A stretch of DNA of 64,000 bases from CAVPMW01 sp963706515 (GTDB taxonomy: Bacteria; Chloroflexota; Anaerolineae; Anaerolineales; UBA4823). Numbering within the stretch: the stretch's first letter is position 1; each line of letters begins with the position of its first letter. The stretch covers positions 496,001 through 560,000 of the forward strand of contig CAVPMW010000007.1 of the NCBI GenBank assembly GCA_963706515.1, in the 5' to 3' direction. Shown piece by piece: positions 16,621 through 24,545 of the stretch. Below the pieces are notes generated by a model. The model was not told the origin of the DNA, did no database searches, and was given only the letters and a program-made list of their open reading frames with translations. The position numbers and the translations under genes are program-made.

Positions 16621-17352
16621 ATGGAAGACCAGTCCTTGCCCCTGGAGAGCTCCCCCGTTGCTGCGCCAAGGAAGCTGCGCGCCTCTTTATGGCGGGCGGT
16701 CTGGGCGATCGTCTGGAAGGACCTGGCTGCAGAGCTGCGCAGCCGGGAGGTGCTCTCGTCGATGCTGGTTTTCTCCTTGCTGGTGATCCTGATCTTTAAT
16801 TTTGCCCTGGAGCTGGATGCGAAGACCCGCGCCACCGTCACCTCCGGCGTGTTATGGGTCACCTTCGTATTTTCCGGGACTTTGGGCTTGAACCGCTCGA
16901 TGGCGATCGAGAAGGACCGCGGCTGCCTGGATGGTCTGCTGCTGGCTCCGGTGGACCGCAGCGCAATCTTTTTTGGCAAAGCCATCAGCAACCTGGTATT
17001 TATGCTGGTCGTCGCCGCGATCATCTTGCCCATTTACAGCGTCTTATATAACACCAGCTTGCTCAATCCCGGCTTGCTCCTGGTGATCCTGCTGGGCTCG
17101 ATCGGCTACATCGCCGTCGGGACGCTGCTCGCCAGCATGGCAGTGCAGGCGCGCACGCGCGATATTCTGCTCCCCATCCTCTTGTTCCCCGTAATCATCC
17201 CTGTTTTAATTGCCGCAGTAAAAGCCAGCGCAGGCTTCCTGCAAGGGATCGAGCTGGCAGAAATCCAGCCATGGCTCAACTTGCTGATCGTCTACGATGT
17301 CATCTTTACCGCTGTGGCGTTCATGATTTTTGATTATGTCGTTGAAGAGTGA
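16621..17352 (+). CDS. ccmB: Heme-exporter membrane protein CcmB
   Basis: 243 aa with six predicted spans, the CcmB length. Family features: an N-terminal amphipathic WAIVWKDLAAELRSREVLSS, the first span MLVFSLLVILIFNFALEL, WVTFVFSGTLGLNRSMAIEK with the EKDRGCLDGLLLAPVDRSAI loop, and C-terminal RDILLPILLFPVIIPVLIAA. CcmB is the permease partner of CcmA. Starts 2 nt after ccmA (coupled translation likely) and is followed by ccmC. Intact frame. Confidence 0.95.
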   Translation: MEDQSLPLESSPVAAPRKLRASLWRAVWAIVWKDLAAELRSREVLSSMLVFSLLVILIFNFALELDAKTRATVTSGVLWVTFVFSGTLGLNRSMAIEKDRGCLDGLLLAPVDRSAIFFGKAISNLVFMLVVAAIILPIYSVLYNTSLLNPGLLLVILLGSIGYIAVGTLLASMAVQARTRDILLPILLFPVIIPVLIAAVKASAGFLQGIELAEIQPWLNLLIVYDVIFTAVAFMIFDYVVEE

Positions 17353-17419
17353 GGCGTGGAATTAACATGTCAGTATACTCGCTCAAAATCTTAATTGGAG
17401 AATGGAGAGCTATCTCGCC

Positions 17420-18124
17420 ATGGAACCCAGACCTCGCTTGCTGAAAATATTGGATGTCGTCACCATCCTGCTGCTGCTCATCGCTACCGGACTGGTATTT
17501 TTATACGCACCGAAGGAAGCTGTGATGGGAAACGTCCAGCGCGTGTTTTACTTCCACGTATCTGCCGGTTGGGTTGGTATGCTCAGCTTCCTCGTGGCTG
17601 CCATCGCCGGGATCATCTATTTGCGCACCTCCGACCACAAATGGGACCGGCTGGAATATTCTGCCGTAGAGATTGGCATCGTCTTCATCCTGATCAATGT
17701 GGTCACCGGCTCGATCTGGGCCAGGCCGATCTGGAACACCTGGTGGACCTGGGATCCGCGGCTGACTACCGCCACGATCATGGAGCTCATCTACCTTGCG
17801 TATCTCATGCTGCGCTCCGGGATCGATGACCCCGACCGCCGGGCGCGCTTCGGGGCGATCTACGTCATCATCGGTTTCTTGAGCGTCCCGCTGACCTTCT
17901 TCTCTGCGCGCTGGTTCCGCACCATCCACCCGGTGGTCATCGGCGTGAGCGATCCTTCAGCCCTGGGAACTTTCGATATGACCCCGAAAATGCTGCAGAC
18001 ATTCATGTTCAGCCTGCTGACATTTACCTTCATTTTCATCGATATACTCTGGCACCGGGTCCGGTTGAGCAAGCTCTCCGACCAGGTTGACCAGCTCAAA
18101 TTGGAAGCAGATGCCGGCGACTGA
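17420..18124 (+). CDS. ccmC: Heme-handling protein CcmC
   Basis: 234 aa from ATG 17420 (GGAGAG lies about 10 nt upstream; ATG 17402 in the same frame is only 2 nt from its own GGAG). CcmC presents heme to CcmE. Hallmarks: VQRVFYFHVSAGWVGML with the first axial His, the tryptophan-rich motif ARPIWNTWWTWDPRLTT, and the second His in ARWFRTIHPVVIG. Six spans predicted. It follows ccmB by 67 nt and precedes the small CcmD-like gene, completing the order A-B-C-D. Intact. Confidence 0.95.
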   Translation: MEPRPRLLKILDVVTILLLLIATGLVFLYAPKEAVMGNVQRVFYFHVSAGWVGMLSFLVAAIAGIIYLRTSDHKWDRLEYSAVEIGIVFILINVVTGSIWARPIWNTWWTWDPRLTTATIMELIYLAYLMLRSGIDDPDRRARFGAIYVIIGFLSVPLTFFSARWFRTIHPVVIGVSDPSALGTFDMTPKMLQTFMFSLLTFTFIFIDILWHRVRLSKLSDQVDQLKLEADAGD

Positions 18125-18175
18125 AGGAAATTCGGCAACCCTCTAAGCGCGGATTAAATAAACAGGAGAAGAACG

Positions 18176-18349
18176 ATGCTTATGCTACAGGATGCACCCG
18201 CCAATACCAATGTCTACATGATCGCCGGCTACGCGGTGATCTTCGGAGTGATGCTGATCTACCTGGTCAGCCTGGTCGTGCGCCAGCGGAACCTGCAGGC
18301 GGAATACGACCTGCTCAGCGAGGAAGAGAGCCAGAAAAAGGCATCATAG
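18176..18349 (+). CDS. ccmD: Small membrane protein, CcmD-like
   Basis: 57 aa, with a good Shine-Dalgarno (AGGAGAA) upstream of ATG 18176. One span (MIAGYAVIFGVMLIYLVSLV) followed by a basic/charged cytoplasmic tail (RQRNLQAEYDLLSEEE) matches the size and topology of CcmD, which stabilises the CcmABC-CcmE complex and is poorly conserved in sequence. The place directly after ccmC is the usual one. The call rests on context and topology, not on strong motifs. Confidence 0.75.
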   Translation: MLMLQDAPANTNVYMIAGYAVIFGVMLIYLVSLVVRQRNLQAEYDLLSEEESQKKAS

Positions 18350-18389
18350 ATTTTGAATCTCACGTTCGGTCTTAGTCTTTGTGGATTAA

Positions 18390-18525
18390 GCCCCACCCCT
18401 ACCCCTCCCCAAAATCGGGAGGGAAATATCCGAAAACGAGGTTCAGGTGGCGCCAAGGCGCCACCTGAACCTCGTTTTCGGAATTAATTCTCCCTTCCGG
18501 CTGTATAGCGGGAAGGGAGATGGGA
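18390..18525. repeat. Palindromic element P1: 26-bp arms, 2-nt loop, in a C/G-rich frame
   Basis: Arms 18429-18454 and 18457-18482 are exact reverse complements with only 'aa' between. The outer part reads cccctcccc-aaaatcgggaggg before, and ctcccttccg...cgggaagggag after, roughly mirroring each other. Located between convergent ccmD and fumarase genes, with A-run and T-run at the stem base, so it could terminate transcription in both directions. Shares its outer sequence with elements at 40.59 and 56.42 kb. Confidence 0.85.
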
Positions 18526-18602
18526 TCACATGCAAGAAACAAAGATGATTTTGGCGAAAAGATTAAATATGGCTGATTTATATCTTTTTCTGTTAATTGA
18601 CC

Positions 18603-19226
18603 TCAGGCCAATGCAAGCAGCTCATCCAGCACGAGCTTCGACTTCTGCTCGATCTCTGCATGCAGGCTGCCGCCGTGCGAATCCATGGTGACTACGGCGG
18701 GGAAGTCCTGCACTTCGATGACCCACATCGCCTCCGGCACCCCAAAATCGAGCTTGTAAACGCCCAGGACGCGCGTGACCGTCTGGGCGATCAAGGTTGC
18801 CGCTCCACCGATGGCGTGCAGGTAGACTCCCGGCACTTCCTGGCAGGCAGCCAGGGTTTTGGCGCCCATACCGCCCTTGCCGATCACCCCGCGCAGGTTG
18901 AAATGGCGCATCACTTCCCCCTGGTAAGGCTCTTCGCGGGTGCTGGTCGTCGGCCCGGCGGCGACGAAACGGTAATCGCCGGTATCCAGCCCGGCGACCA
19001 CCGGACCGCAGTGATAGATCACCCCACCCTCCAGCAGCGGTTTGATCGCCGCGTAGACTTCCAGGTCGTCGCCCTCAGGCTGGCGGGTCTGGCGGATGAA
19101 CGTGTCCACCAGCCATTTGTGGGCAGCATCGCGCCCGGTGAGCATGACCCCGCGCAGGGCAACGGGATCACCTACTTTCAGAGTATGCACAGCCTCGGGG
19201 GAGATGGGGAGATTTAAAGTTTGCAT
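18603..19226 (-). CDS. Fumarate hydratase class I, beta (C-terminal) subunit
   Basis: 207 aa from ATG 19226, selected by the Shine-Dalgarno GGAGG; a longer in-frame extension runs into the alpha gene and is a shadow. The beta subunit completes the active site of the Fe-S fumarase that interconverts fumarate and malate. Motifs: GDPVALRGVMLTGRDAAHKW, IYHCGPVVAG, AAGPTTSTREEPYQ, and GVIGKGGMGAKTLAA. The related L-tartrate dehydratase cannot be fully excluded, but fumarase is the commoner role in such two-gene operons. The start lies 25 nt after the alpha-subunit stop. Confidence 0.92.
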   Translation of the reverse strand: MQTLNLPISPEAVHTLKVGDPVALRGVMLTGRDAAHKWLVDTFIRQTRQPEGDDLEVYAAIKPLLEGGVIYHCGPVVAGLDTGDYRFVAAGPTTSTREEPYQGEVMRHFNLRGVIGKGGMGAKTLAACQEVPGVYLHAIGGAATLIAQTVTRVLGVYKLDFGVPEAMWVIEVQDFPAVVTMDSHGGSLHAEIEQKSKLVLDELLALA

Positions 19227-19251
19227 CGCTTTGCCTCCAGTGTGATCCTGC

Positions 19252-20124
19252 TCACTCGTAAATGACTTCGTCGCCGGTAAGCTGCATCCGCCGCCGGCGG
19301 TAAGCCCAGCACATGTACGACACGGAAACGAAATAGCTGGCTGGCAGGCGGTGCATCCCGGTGATCCGGGTGCCGAGCACGGTGGTCTCTCCGCCGAACC
19401 CCATCGGCCCGATGCCCAGCTGGTTGGCTTCATCGGTCAGGCGCTGCTCCAGGGCAGCCAGCTGCGCGTCCGGATTCGATTCCTCCAAATCGCGCAGCAG
19501 CACTTCCTTAGAGGCCAGGTACCCGGAGCCGCGGTCGCCGCCGATTGCCACCCCCAGGATGCCCGGCGCGCAACCCTTGCCCTGGGCTTTATATACGGCA
19601 TCCAGGACGACTTTGCGCACCCCTGCCAGGTCGCGTCCCGCCTCCAGAGCCGAATTGGGCAGGGAGTATTGGGCGCCGACGTTCTCGCAGCCGCCGCCCT
19701 TCAGCATCAGCTCAATCGTGAGCGTTTCGCCCTCGACCTCCTCGAAATGGATCGTGGGGAAGTAGTCGTCGCCGAGGTTGTTGCCGCTGTTCTTCCCGCT
19801 CAGGGCGTCCACCGAGTTGGGGCGCAGGAAGGAGCGCCGCGTGGCTTCGGCTACCGCATTTTCGATCTGCTGGCGCAGCTGGCGCGTGCTCCAGCCTTCA
19901 GGGTAGCGGACGTAAAAGATCGGGGTGCCGGTATCCTGGCAGATCGGCGTCTGGTTCGCCCGCGCCAGCTCGACGTTGAGCAAGATCGTTTCCAGCGCCC
20001 CACGGGCAGCCGAGCCCGGCGCTTCGCGCTCGACCGCCTGGCGCAGTCTCCGCTCGACGTCCGGCGGCAGGTCGGTGGCTGCCAGGCGCACCAGCTCGAG
20101 GATATATTCAGTCACATCGCGCAT
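19252..20124 (-). CDS. Fumarate hydratase class I, alpha (N-terminal) subunit
   Basis: 290 aa, intact. Binds the catalytic [4Fe-4S] cluster through three conserved cysteines: PICQDTGTPIFYV, LKGGGCENVGAQYSLP and AQGKGCAPGILGVAIGGDRG. The segment RRSFLRPNSVDALSGKNSG and the C-terminal GIGPMGFGGETTVLGTRI are typical. ATG 20124 is preceded by AGGAGGATCC. Being oxygen-sensitive, the enzyme fits a microaerobic or anaerobic lifestyle; it forms an operon with the beta subunit. Confidence 0.95.
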   Translation of the reverse strand: MRDVTEYILELVRLAATDLPPDVERRLRQAVEREAPGSAARGALETILLNVELARANQTPICQDTGTPIFYVRYPEGWSTRQLRQQIENAVAEATRRSFLRPNSVDALSGKNSGNNLGDDYFPTIHFEEVEGETLTIELMLKGGGCENVGAQYSLPNSALEAGRDLAGVRKVVLDAVYKAQGKGCAPGILGVAIGGDRGSGYLASKEVLLRDLEESNPDAQLAALEQRLTDEANQLGIGPMGFGGETTVLGTRITGMHRLPASYFVSVSYMCWAYRRRRMQLTGDEVIYE

Positions 20125-20222
20125 GGGATCCTCCTAAAACGACCAATTCTCTATCCTAATTATCATACCGAGATTCGTGTAAGATGCGAGTGTCAAAGCG
20201 CCTATTTTAAGGTCGATAAGCG

Positions 20223-21434
20223 TCATGGAGTCTTATCCGGGCGGGGGACGAACAGCGCCAGGCTCAGCGGTCCCAGCAGGAGCAGCCACATTGCAGCCGG
20301 CAAGCCTGCTATCCCGGCGGCATAGCCTACCGCCCAGGCAAATATCCCTCCCAGGGCGCCGGCAACCGAGCTGATCGCCGAAACCGTGCCCGAGCGACCC
20401 GGCGCGGCCGCGTAGGCCTCGCCTTGCAGCACCTGGTACCAGCCCATGGTAGAGAAACGCAGCGCTATCAGCAGCACGATTTTGATCACCGGATAGGGGA
20501 CCAGGAGAGCCGAGACGTAGATCGCGGCTGATATCCAGGCCGAGATGCGCACGACCTGCCGCCCGGGGACTTTTTCCAGGAGCGGGATCAGGACAACATC
20601 TGAAGCCAGGGTTGCCAGCATCATCAAGGTGAACAGCAGGCTGGCCTGGGCAGGCGTCGCACCGACCACGTCGGTCAGGTACAGCGGCGCGTAACCGATG
20701 AAGATATCCAGCAGCAGGTCGGAGAGCTGGAGCAAGATAATCCAGCGCATCAGCCGGCGGTTGTGCAGGGCTTCCCGTAGAAAATCTACCAGCTGGCGCA
20801 GCTGGACCTTGTCCTCTGCCCTCTCTGAGCTGGAATCCAGCTGGGATCGCCTCGGGAACGGCTTGAAGTAAACCGCCGCAGCCAGGGCTGCCGCCAGCAA
20901 AGCCAGCCCGAAGAAAGCCCAGCGCCAGCCTAAGGCCAGCGAGAATCCGGCTGCCAGCAGCAGTGGACCAATCAGGTCCCCCAGCGAACCGGCTACGGTC
21001 CAGCGAGCCATCATCTGCGGCTCGCGGCCCGGGTTGAGGTCCATCAATGTGGCCTGGGCCAGGGTGACAAAGGCGCCGGAGGCCGGGAAGCTCAGGACTG
21101 AGGCAGCGAGCAGCATCCCAAATCCCTGGGCGCTCCCAATCATCAGCAGGGAAAAGACGATGACCAGGCCTCCACCGATAATGAGCTGCTTGCGCAGGTG
21201 GGTATCACCCAGCAGCATCAGCACCGGCTCGACCAGTGTGCCGATCAGGTGAGGCAAACCCAACAGCAGGCCGATTTGGGCGTACGTCAGCCCTAGGTCC
21301 AGCCGGATAGCCGGCAGGGCTGCACCTTCGATGCCGTAGTGCAGCTCGTCGAAGAATTCAATTAATAGAAAAATGGTTGCGAGTGAAACTGCGCCCCAGG
21401 CCAGGGCGCGTATCGAACGGACGCGTTCCAGCAT
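20223..21434 (-). CDS. MFS transporter, fosmidomycin-resistance-like
   Basis: 403 aa with 12 predicted membrane spans arranged 6+6 around a central charged loop (RRSQLDSSSERAEDKVQL). The N-terminal half has FDELHYGIEGAALPAIRLDL and YAQIGLLLGLPHLIGTLVEP, resembling the FSR-like group of the major facilitator superfamily. Substrate unknown. It is monocistronic, transcribed leftward, ending about 100 nt before the fumarase start. Intact frame. Confidence 0.85.
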   Translation of the reverse strand: MLERVRSIRALAWGAVSLATIFLLIEFFDELHYGIEGAALPAIRLDLGLTYAQIGLLLGLPHLIGTLVEPVLMLLGDTHLRKQLIIGGGLVIVFSLLMIGSAQGFGMLLAASVLSFPASGAFVTLAQATLMDLNPGREPQMMARWTVAGSLGDLIGPLLLAAGFSLALGWRWAFFGLALLAAALAAAVYFKPFPRRSQLDSSSERAEDKVQLRQLVDFLREALHNRRLMRWIILLQLSDLLLDIFIGYAPLYLTDVVGATPAQASLLFTLMMLATLASDVVLIPLLEKVPGRQVVRISAWISAAIYVSALLVPYPVIKIVLLIALRFSTMGWYQVLQGEAYAAAPGRSGTVSAISSVAGALGGIFAWAVGYAAGIAGLPAAMWLLLLGPLSLALFVPRPDKTP

Positions 21435-21599
21435 GCTATACCTCTCTCTCGTAATCAGTCAGGTAACAGTAAAAGCGATGAAATCCGGGATGGGACTGAC
21501 CTCGCTGAGAGAGGCGGAGCGCGGCTATGCTTGCCAGCTAGGGCGATCTAACGGGGAGGGTGGAAGATAGCGAACATGGGCTGAATTATAACCTGTGAT

Positions 21600-22211
21600 T
21601 CAGGTTGTCTCGGTAATTTCTTGGAGGTGCGCTGGTATTTTTACTGCGAATCTTTCCAGGAAGTCCTCACGGCTGATCCAGATGTCGGTCCGGCGAAATG
21701 TCTCCAGCTGGTGGTAGCTGAGACCCTGCGGGTTGTAAGTCCAGATCAGCACCCACGAGTACAGGTTATCGATAAAATTTCCGAACTTCCCCAGTTTTCC
21801 GCGGTGGGGCTGGGCGGTAAAGCCCAACCGGTGGATGATCCTCTCACCGCTGTCGCCGTGGGCGCTGTACAGGATAATCGTCGTGCCGCCGATGGCACGC
21901 ACGCCATCCAGCGCCGGGTTCTGATTAATATAAACTGCCACATCCTGCAAGGATCGGAGGAACAGGCGCTCAGATTTCTTGGCCCATACCAGGTCGGGTC
22001 CGCCTGCCGGCAGGGGAGGCAGGTGGTCATTCCATAAGTGGATGATCAGGACTGGCTCACCCGGCTGGATGGTCTTGCCGGAGAGGCTCAGCGGTGGGGG
22101 GCTTTCCCCCGCTGCAGGCGGATGACACCGTCCGGATCGTCGCTGAAATATATAGATGCCATAAAGCTTGCACAGCAGGCGGTCGAAGCGTTTGAGCAGC
22201 GCGCGTATCAC
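21600..22211 (-). CDS. YkoP-like domain protein
   Basis: 203 aa. The sequence PVLIIHLWNDHLPPLPAGGP, followed by DLVWAKKSERLFLRSLQDVA, DGVRAIGGTTIILYSAH and IIHRLGFT, matches the YkoP-like domain, which is usually fused to or encoded beside polysaccharide deacetylases. Here no deacetylase is adjacent. The N-terminus is basic (RALLKRFDRLLCKLYGIYIF) and the C-terminus carries a Trp/Arg segment (YRRTDIWISREDFLERF-like). No signal peptide. Function unknown; a role at the envelope is only suggested by family context. Confidence 0.7.
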   Translation of the reverse strand: MIRALLKRFDRLLCKLYGIYIFQRRSGRCHPPAAGESPPPLSLSGKTIQPGEPVLIIHLWNDHLPPLPAGGPDLVWAKKSERLFLRSLQDVAVYINQNPALDGVRAIGGTTIILYSAHGDSGERIIHRLGFTAQPHRGKLGKFGNFIDNLYSWVLIWTYNPQGLSYHQLETFRRTDIWISREDFLERFAVKIPAHLQEITETT

Positions 22212-22439
22212 AGGTTTTCCGTAATGGTAGGAGCAGTGATTGTTAGCAGTGAGTCTTGGTGCGTAAACTAAAGTTAGACTGATGATTAGAACTCATCTCT
22301 GATGGAGATGACTTCTAATAATACTACTCCAAATCTGGCAAAATTGCTTGTAGGCCACCTAAAAACCGGAAAAAGAGCCAAATTCGGACAACTTTCAGAA
22401 ACGATAGTATTATTTCGAAAAAAATATGCTACATTAATA

Positions 22440-22515
22440 GGCGAGTGTAAACCGGTCTGTTGACCGGCCTTCGCAGTAACAAAAGCCCCTGCTCCAACGG
22501 AAGCAGGGCTTTTGT
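22440..22515 (+). ncRNA. Candidate small structured RNA with terminator hairpin
   Basis: A nested stem (gcga...tcgc enclosing ccggtc-tgtt-gaccgg) is followed by a GC-rich hairpin (aaaagcccctgct / agcagggctttt, 22481-22513) with T-rich flank, as in an intrinsic terminator. TATGCTACATT just upstream could be a -10. No ORF is present. It may be a short RNA, or simply a bidirectional terminator. The rest of the 490-nt gap shows only a TATAAT at 22598-22603 and a leader with a P1-like stem (atccga/tcggat) before the LamG gene; no known riboswitch was identified. Confidence 0.35.
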
Positions 22516-22702
22516 TTGGACGGACAATTTTTATCTTCGTATCGACGAAGGCTGTCGTTACCAGAAAACAAAAGTAACTTACTATTCCTATGTCCGTTAT
22601 AATGATAAATAAAGGGAAGATTGAATCCGAGCCGATAGCGGCAAACCCGCTCTTCACCTTAGGCATCGGATCGATCCTCCAGACAGAATTGGAGGATTAC
22701 TC

Positions 22703-23849
22703 GTGAAAAATCAAATTAGCCTCCCCCACAACACATTTATTTCCATTTTTGTATTCATCGTCTTCCTGGCAACTACGGCTTGGGGTCCGTCCCCCGATCC
22801 TATAGCCTCTCTAACAACCAATTGGGCGTTGCAGTTCGACGGAAATTCAGATATGGTCCAGCTTTATTCAGAGGCAGAGATCATTGGCTCTGATTGGAAA
22901 TCTACAAAATCGGTGGATTTATGGGTAAAACCTGATGCAGGCAACAACTGTTCACAAATCGATCCGGCTTCCTGTCCTAGCATTTTCTCTGCTAAGCCTC
23001 ACTGGTGGGGCATCTCGGTCGGGCTTACTCATCCGAGTTCCCCCCGAGGTTGGACAGGACCGAATTTGGGTGTGGAATTTCGATATCGATGAGGACTTCA
23101 TTGCCATACCATACACCCCGGGTGAGTGGGTGAATATTGCTTTAGTGCACCAGGGCGGGCAGCTATTCGCCTATAAGAATGGTGTGTTGGCGGGAAGTAA
23201 GAGCAGCGGGGATACACATGAGGCGGATCCGGGGAAATTGTACCTTGGTGGGCTGGTTGACACTAACCTGTTCGCGGGTCAAATTGACGAGGTTAGCATC
23301 TGGGATGTAGGGTTGTCAGCACCTCAAATTTCCTCTTATATGTACGGCCTACTTGGAAGTGAGGCAGATTTAAAAGCTTACTACAAGATGTCCGACGGCT
23401 CGGGGAGGACCCTATCGGATGATAGCATCGCCCCTCCGAACTGGCCTGGATCGCTTATCGATAATAATCCACCTTCGCCTCCAGGAGATCCGGGTCCCTT
23501 GTGGGTGGTGCACAATGATTTTGTTCCTCCGAATCCTCCCGCAGCGCCCTCCAATCTCACTGCAACCCAGGCGAATTATTCCCAGGTCAACCTTTCCTGG
23601 ATCGATCAATCCGACAACGAATTCAGCTTTGAGATCGAGCGGTGTACGGGTGCATCTTGTAACAGTTTCAGTCCGATGGAGGTTGTCCTTGACAGCGTGA
23701 CGAGCTATACCGATGCCAACGTAGTCCAGGGCACGACCTATTGTTACCGCGTGCACGCTGCCAACACGGGCGGCGCCTCGACTTACACCAATACTGCCTG
23801 CGCCCTCGTGCCCATACCCAATTTCCTGCCCTTGTTAGTACGAGGTTAA
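22703..23849 (+). CDS. Secreted LamG + fibronectin type III protein (one frame slip)
   Basis: GTG 22703 with Shine-Dalgarno TTGGAGGAT. A signal peptide (FISIFVFIVFLATTAWG) precedes a LamG/concanavalin domain: NWALQFDGNSDMVQLYS, VDLWVKPDAG, then after a slip near 23060, EWVNIALVHQGGQLFAYKNG, VLAGSKSSGD, LFAGQIDEVSIWDVGL. A fibronectin type III module follows (APSNLTATQANYSQVNLSWI, TTYCYRVHAANTGG), and the chain ends IPNFLPLLVRG. Cys pairs suggest disulfides outside the cell. The tail resembles the YLPLxxR ends of other secreted proteins of this lineage and recurs in the RCC1 protein at 50.2 kb. Probably a surface adhesin or glycan-binding protein. AT-richer than the flanks. Confidence 0.8.
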
Positions 23850-24063
23850 GCGGTTCTGTCTCGAATCAGTCAGCATATACTTCCAAAACGTTTATAACCA
23901 TTCCTGATCTCTTGACTACATTTTCGTTCCGCTGGTGGTTATGTTTCGACCCACCACCGCTGGCGGAAGCGATACACTCAAAACCCACGAATGCACGCGA
24001 AGGGAGGTGTTATTCCGTGTCAAGATGCCTGGAATATTAATGGGGGTGCCACGCGCGAAGACA

Positions 24064-24089
24064 TACTCGAGGACAAATTTGTCCGAGTA
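24064..24089. terminator. Palindrome downstream of the Flp pilin gene
   Basis: tactcg-aggacaaatttgtcc-gagta is a near-perfect palindrome with one bulged A, about 50 nt past the stop of the minus-strand pilin gene. The rest of 23850-24138 shows no gene. Confidence 0.4.
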
Positions 24090-24138
24090 CACTTGGACTT
24101 GGGTGAGGCCGCAAACGATCTTACTGGCGAATTGGGTA

Positions 24139-24297
24139 TTAAATCTGAGGTATCAGATTGCTGAACATGTTCCCCACTGCCGGACCGAGCAGCGCCAGGA
24201 TAATAATGACGGCGATCCCGACCAGCATGAGAATCATAGCGTACTCAACCAGCCCTTGTCCCTTACTCTGAATGGAAATTATCACCTTCTTTTTCAA
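24139..24297 (-). CDS. Flp-type (type IVb) pilin, orphan
   Basis: 52 aa from TTG 24297, with AGGGGA 5 nt upstream. The sequence has the Flp prepilin hallmarks: a short basic leader (KKKVIISIQSKG), cleavage by a TadV-type peptidase before QGLVEYAMIL, the conserved Glu at +5 and Tyr at +6, then a hydrophobic helix (MLVGIAVIIILALLGPAVGN) and a short tail (MFSNLIPQI). Assembled Flp pili mediate tight adherence. No tad assembly genes are in the window, so it must use a system encoded elsewhere. The gene is easily missed because of its size and TTG start. Confidence 0.85.
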   Translation of the reverse strand: MKKKVIISIQSKGQGLVEYAMILMLVGIAVIIILALLGPAVGNMFSNLIPQI

Positions 24298-24545
24298 ATC
24301 CCCTCACATTATGTCGGCCAGTGGAACGGCCCGGGCAGCTGTAGCTGATTCAATTATGCGCTGCGCTCAACCCGTTCAGCAGGCTCTGCTTAACAGTATA
24401 AGGACATTTCCAAAAAAATCAATGGGGTGAGGCTTACAGCTTTTTAAGCCGGCCTTAGCCAGGCAGCACATGGGAAGCGATCGCCCGGACGTATGGCAGG
24501 CGTTAGAACTGTGGTAAACTCCCCCTGCGAACGGGATCAGGACGC

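Noticed and set aside
22286..22666. 126-aa minus-strand open frame
   Set aside because: Covers the hairpin and leader region; no Shine-Dalgarno and no recognisable domain.
22604..22680. Cyclic-di-GMP or other known riboswitch before the LamG gene
   Set aside because: A P1-like stem and a gcggcaaacccgc hairpin are present, but the conserved core of known classes could not be matched.
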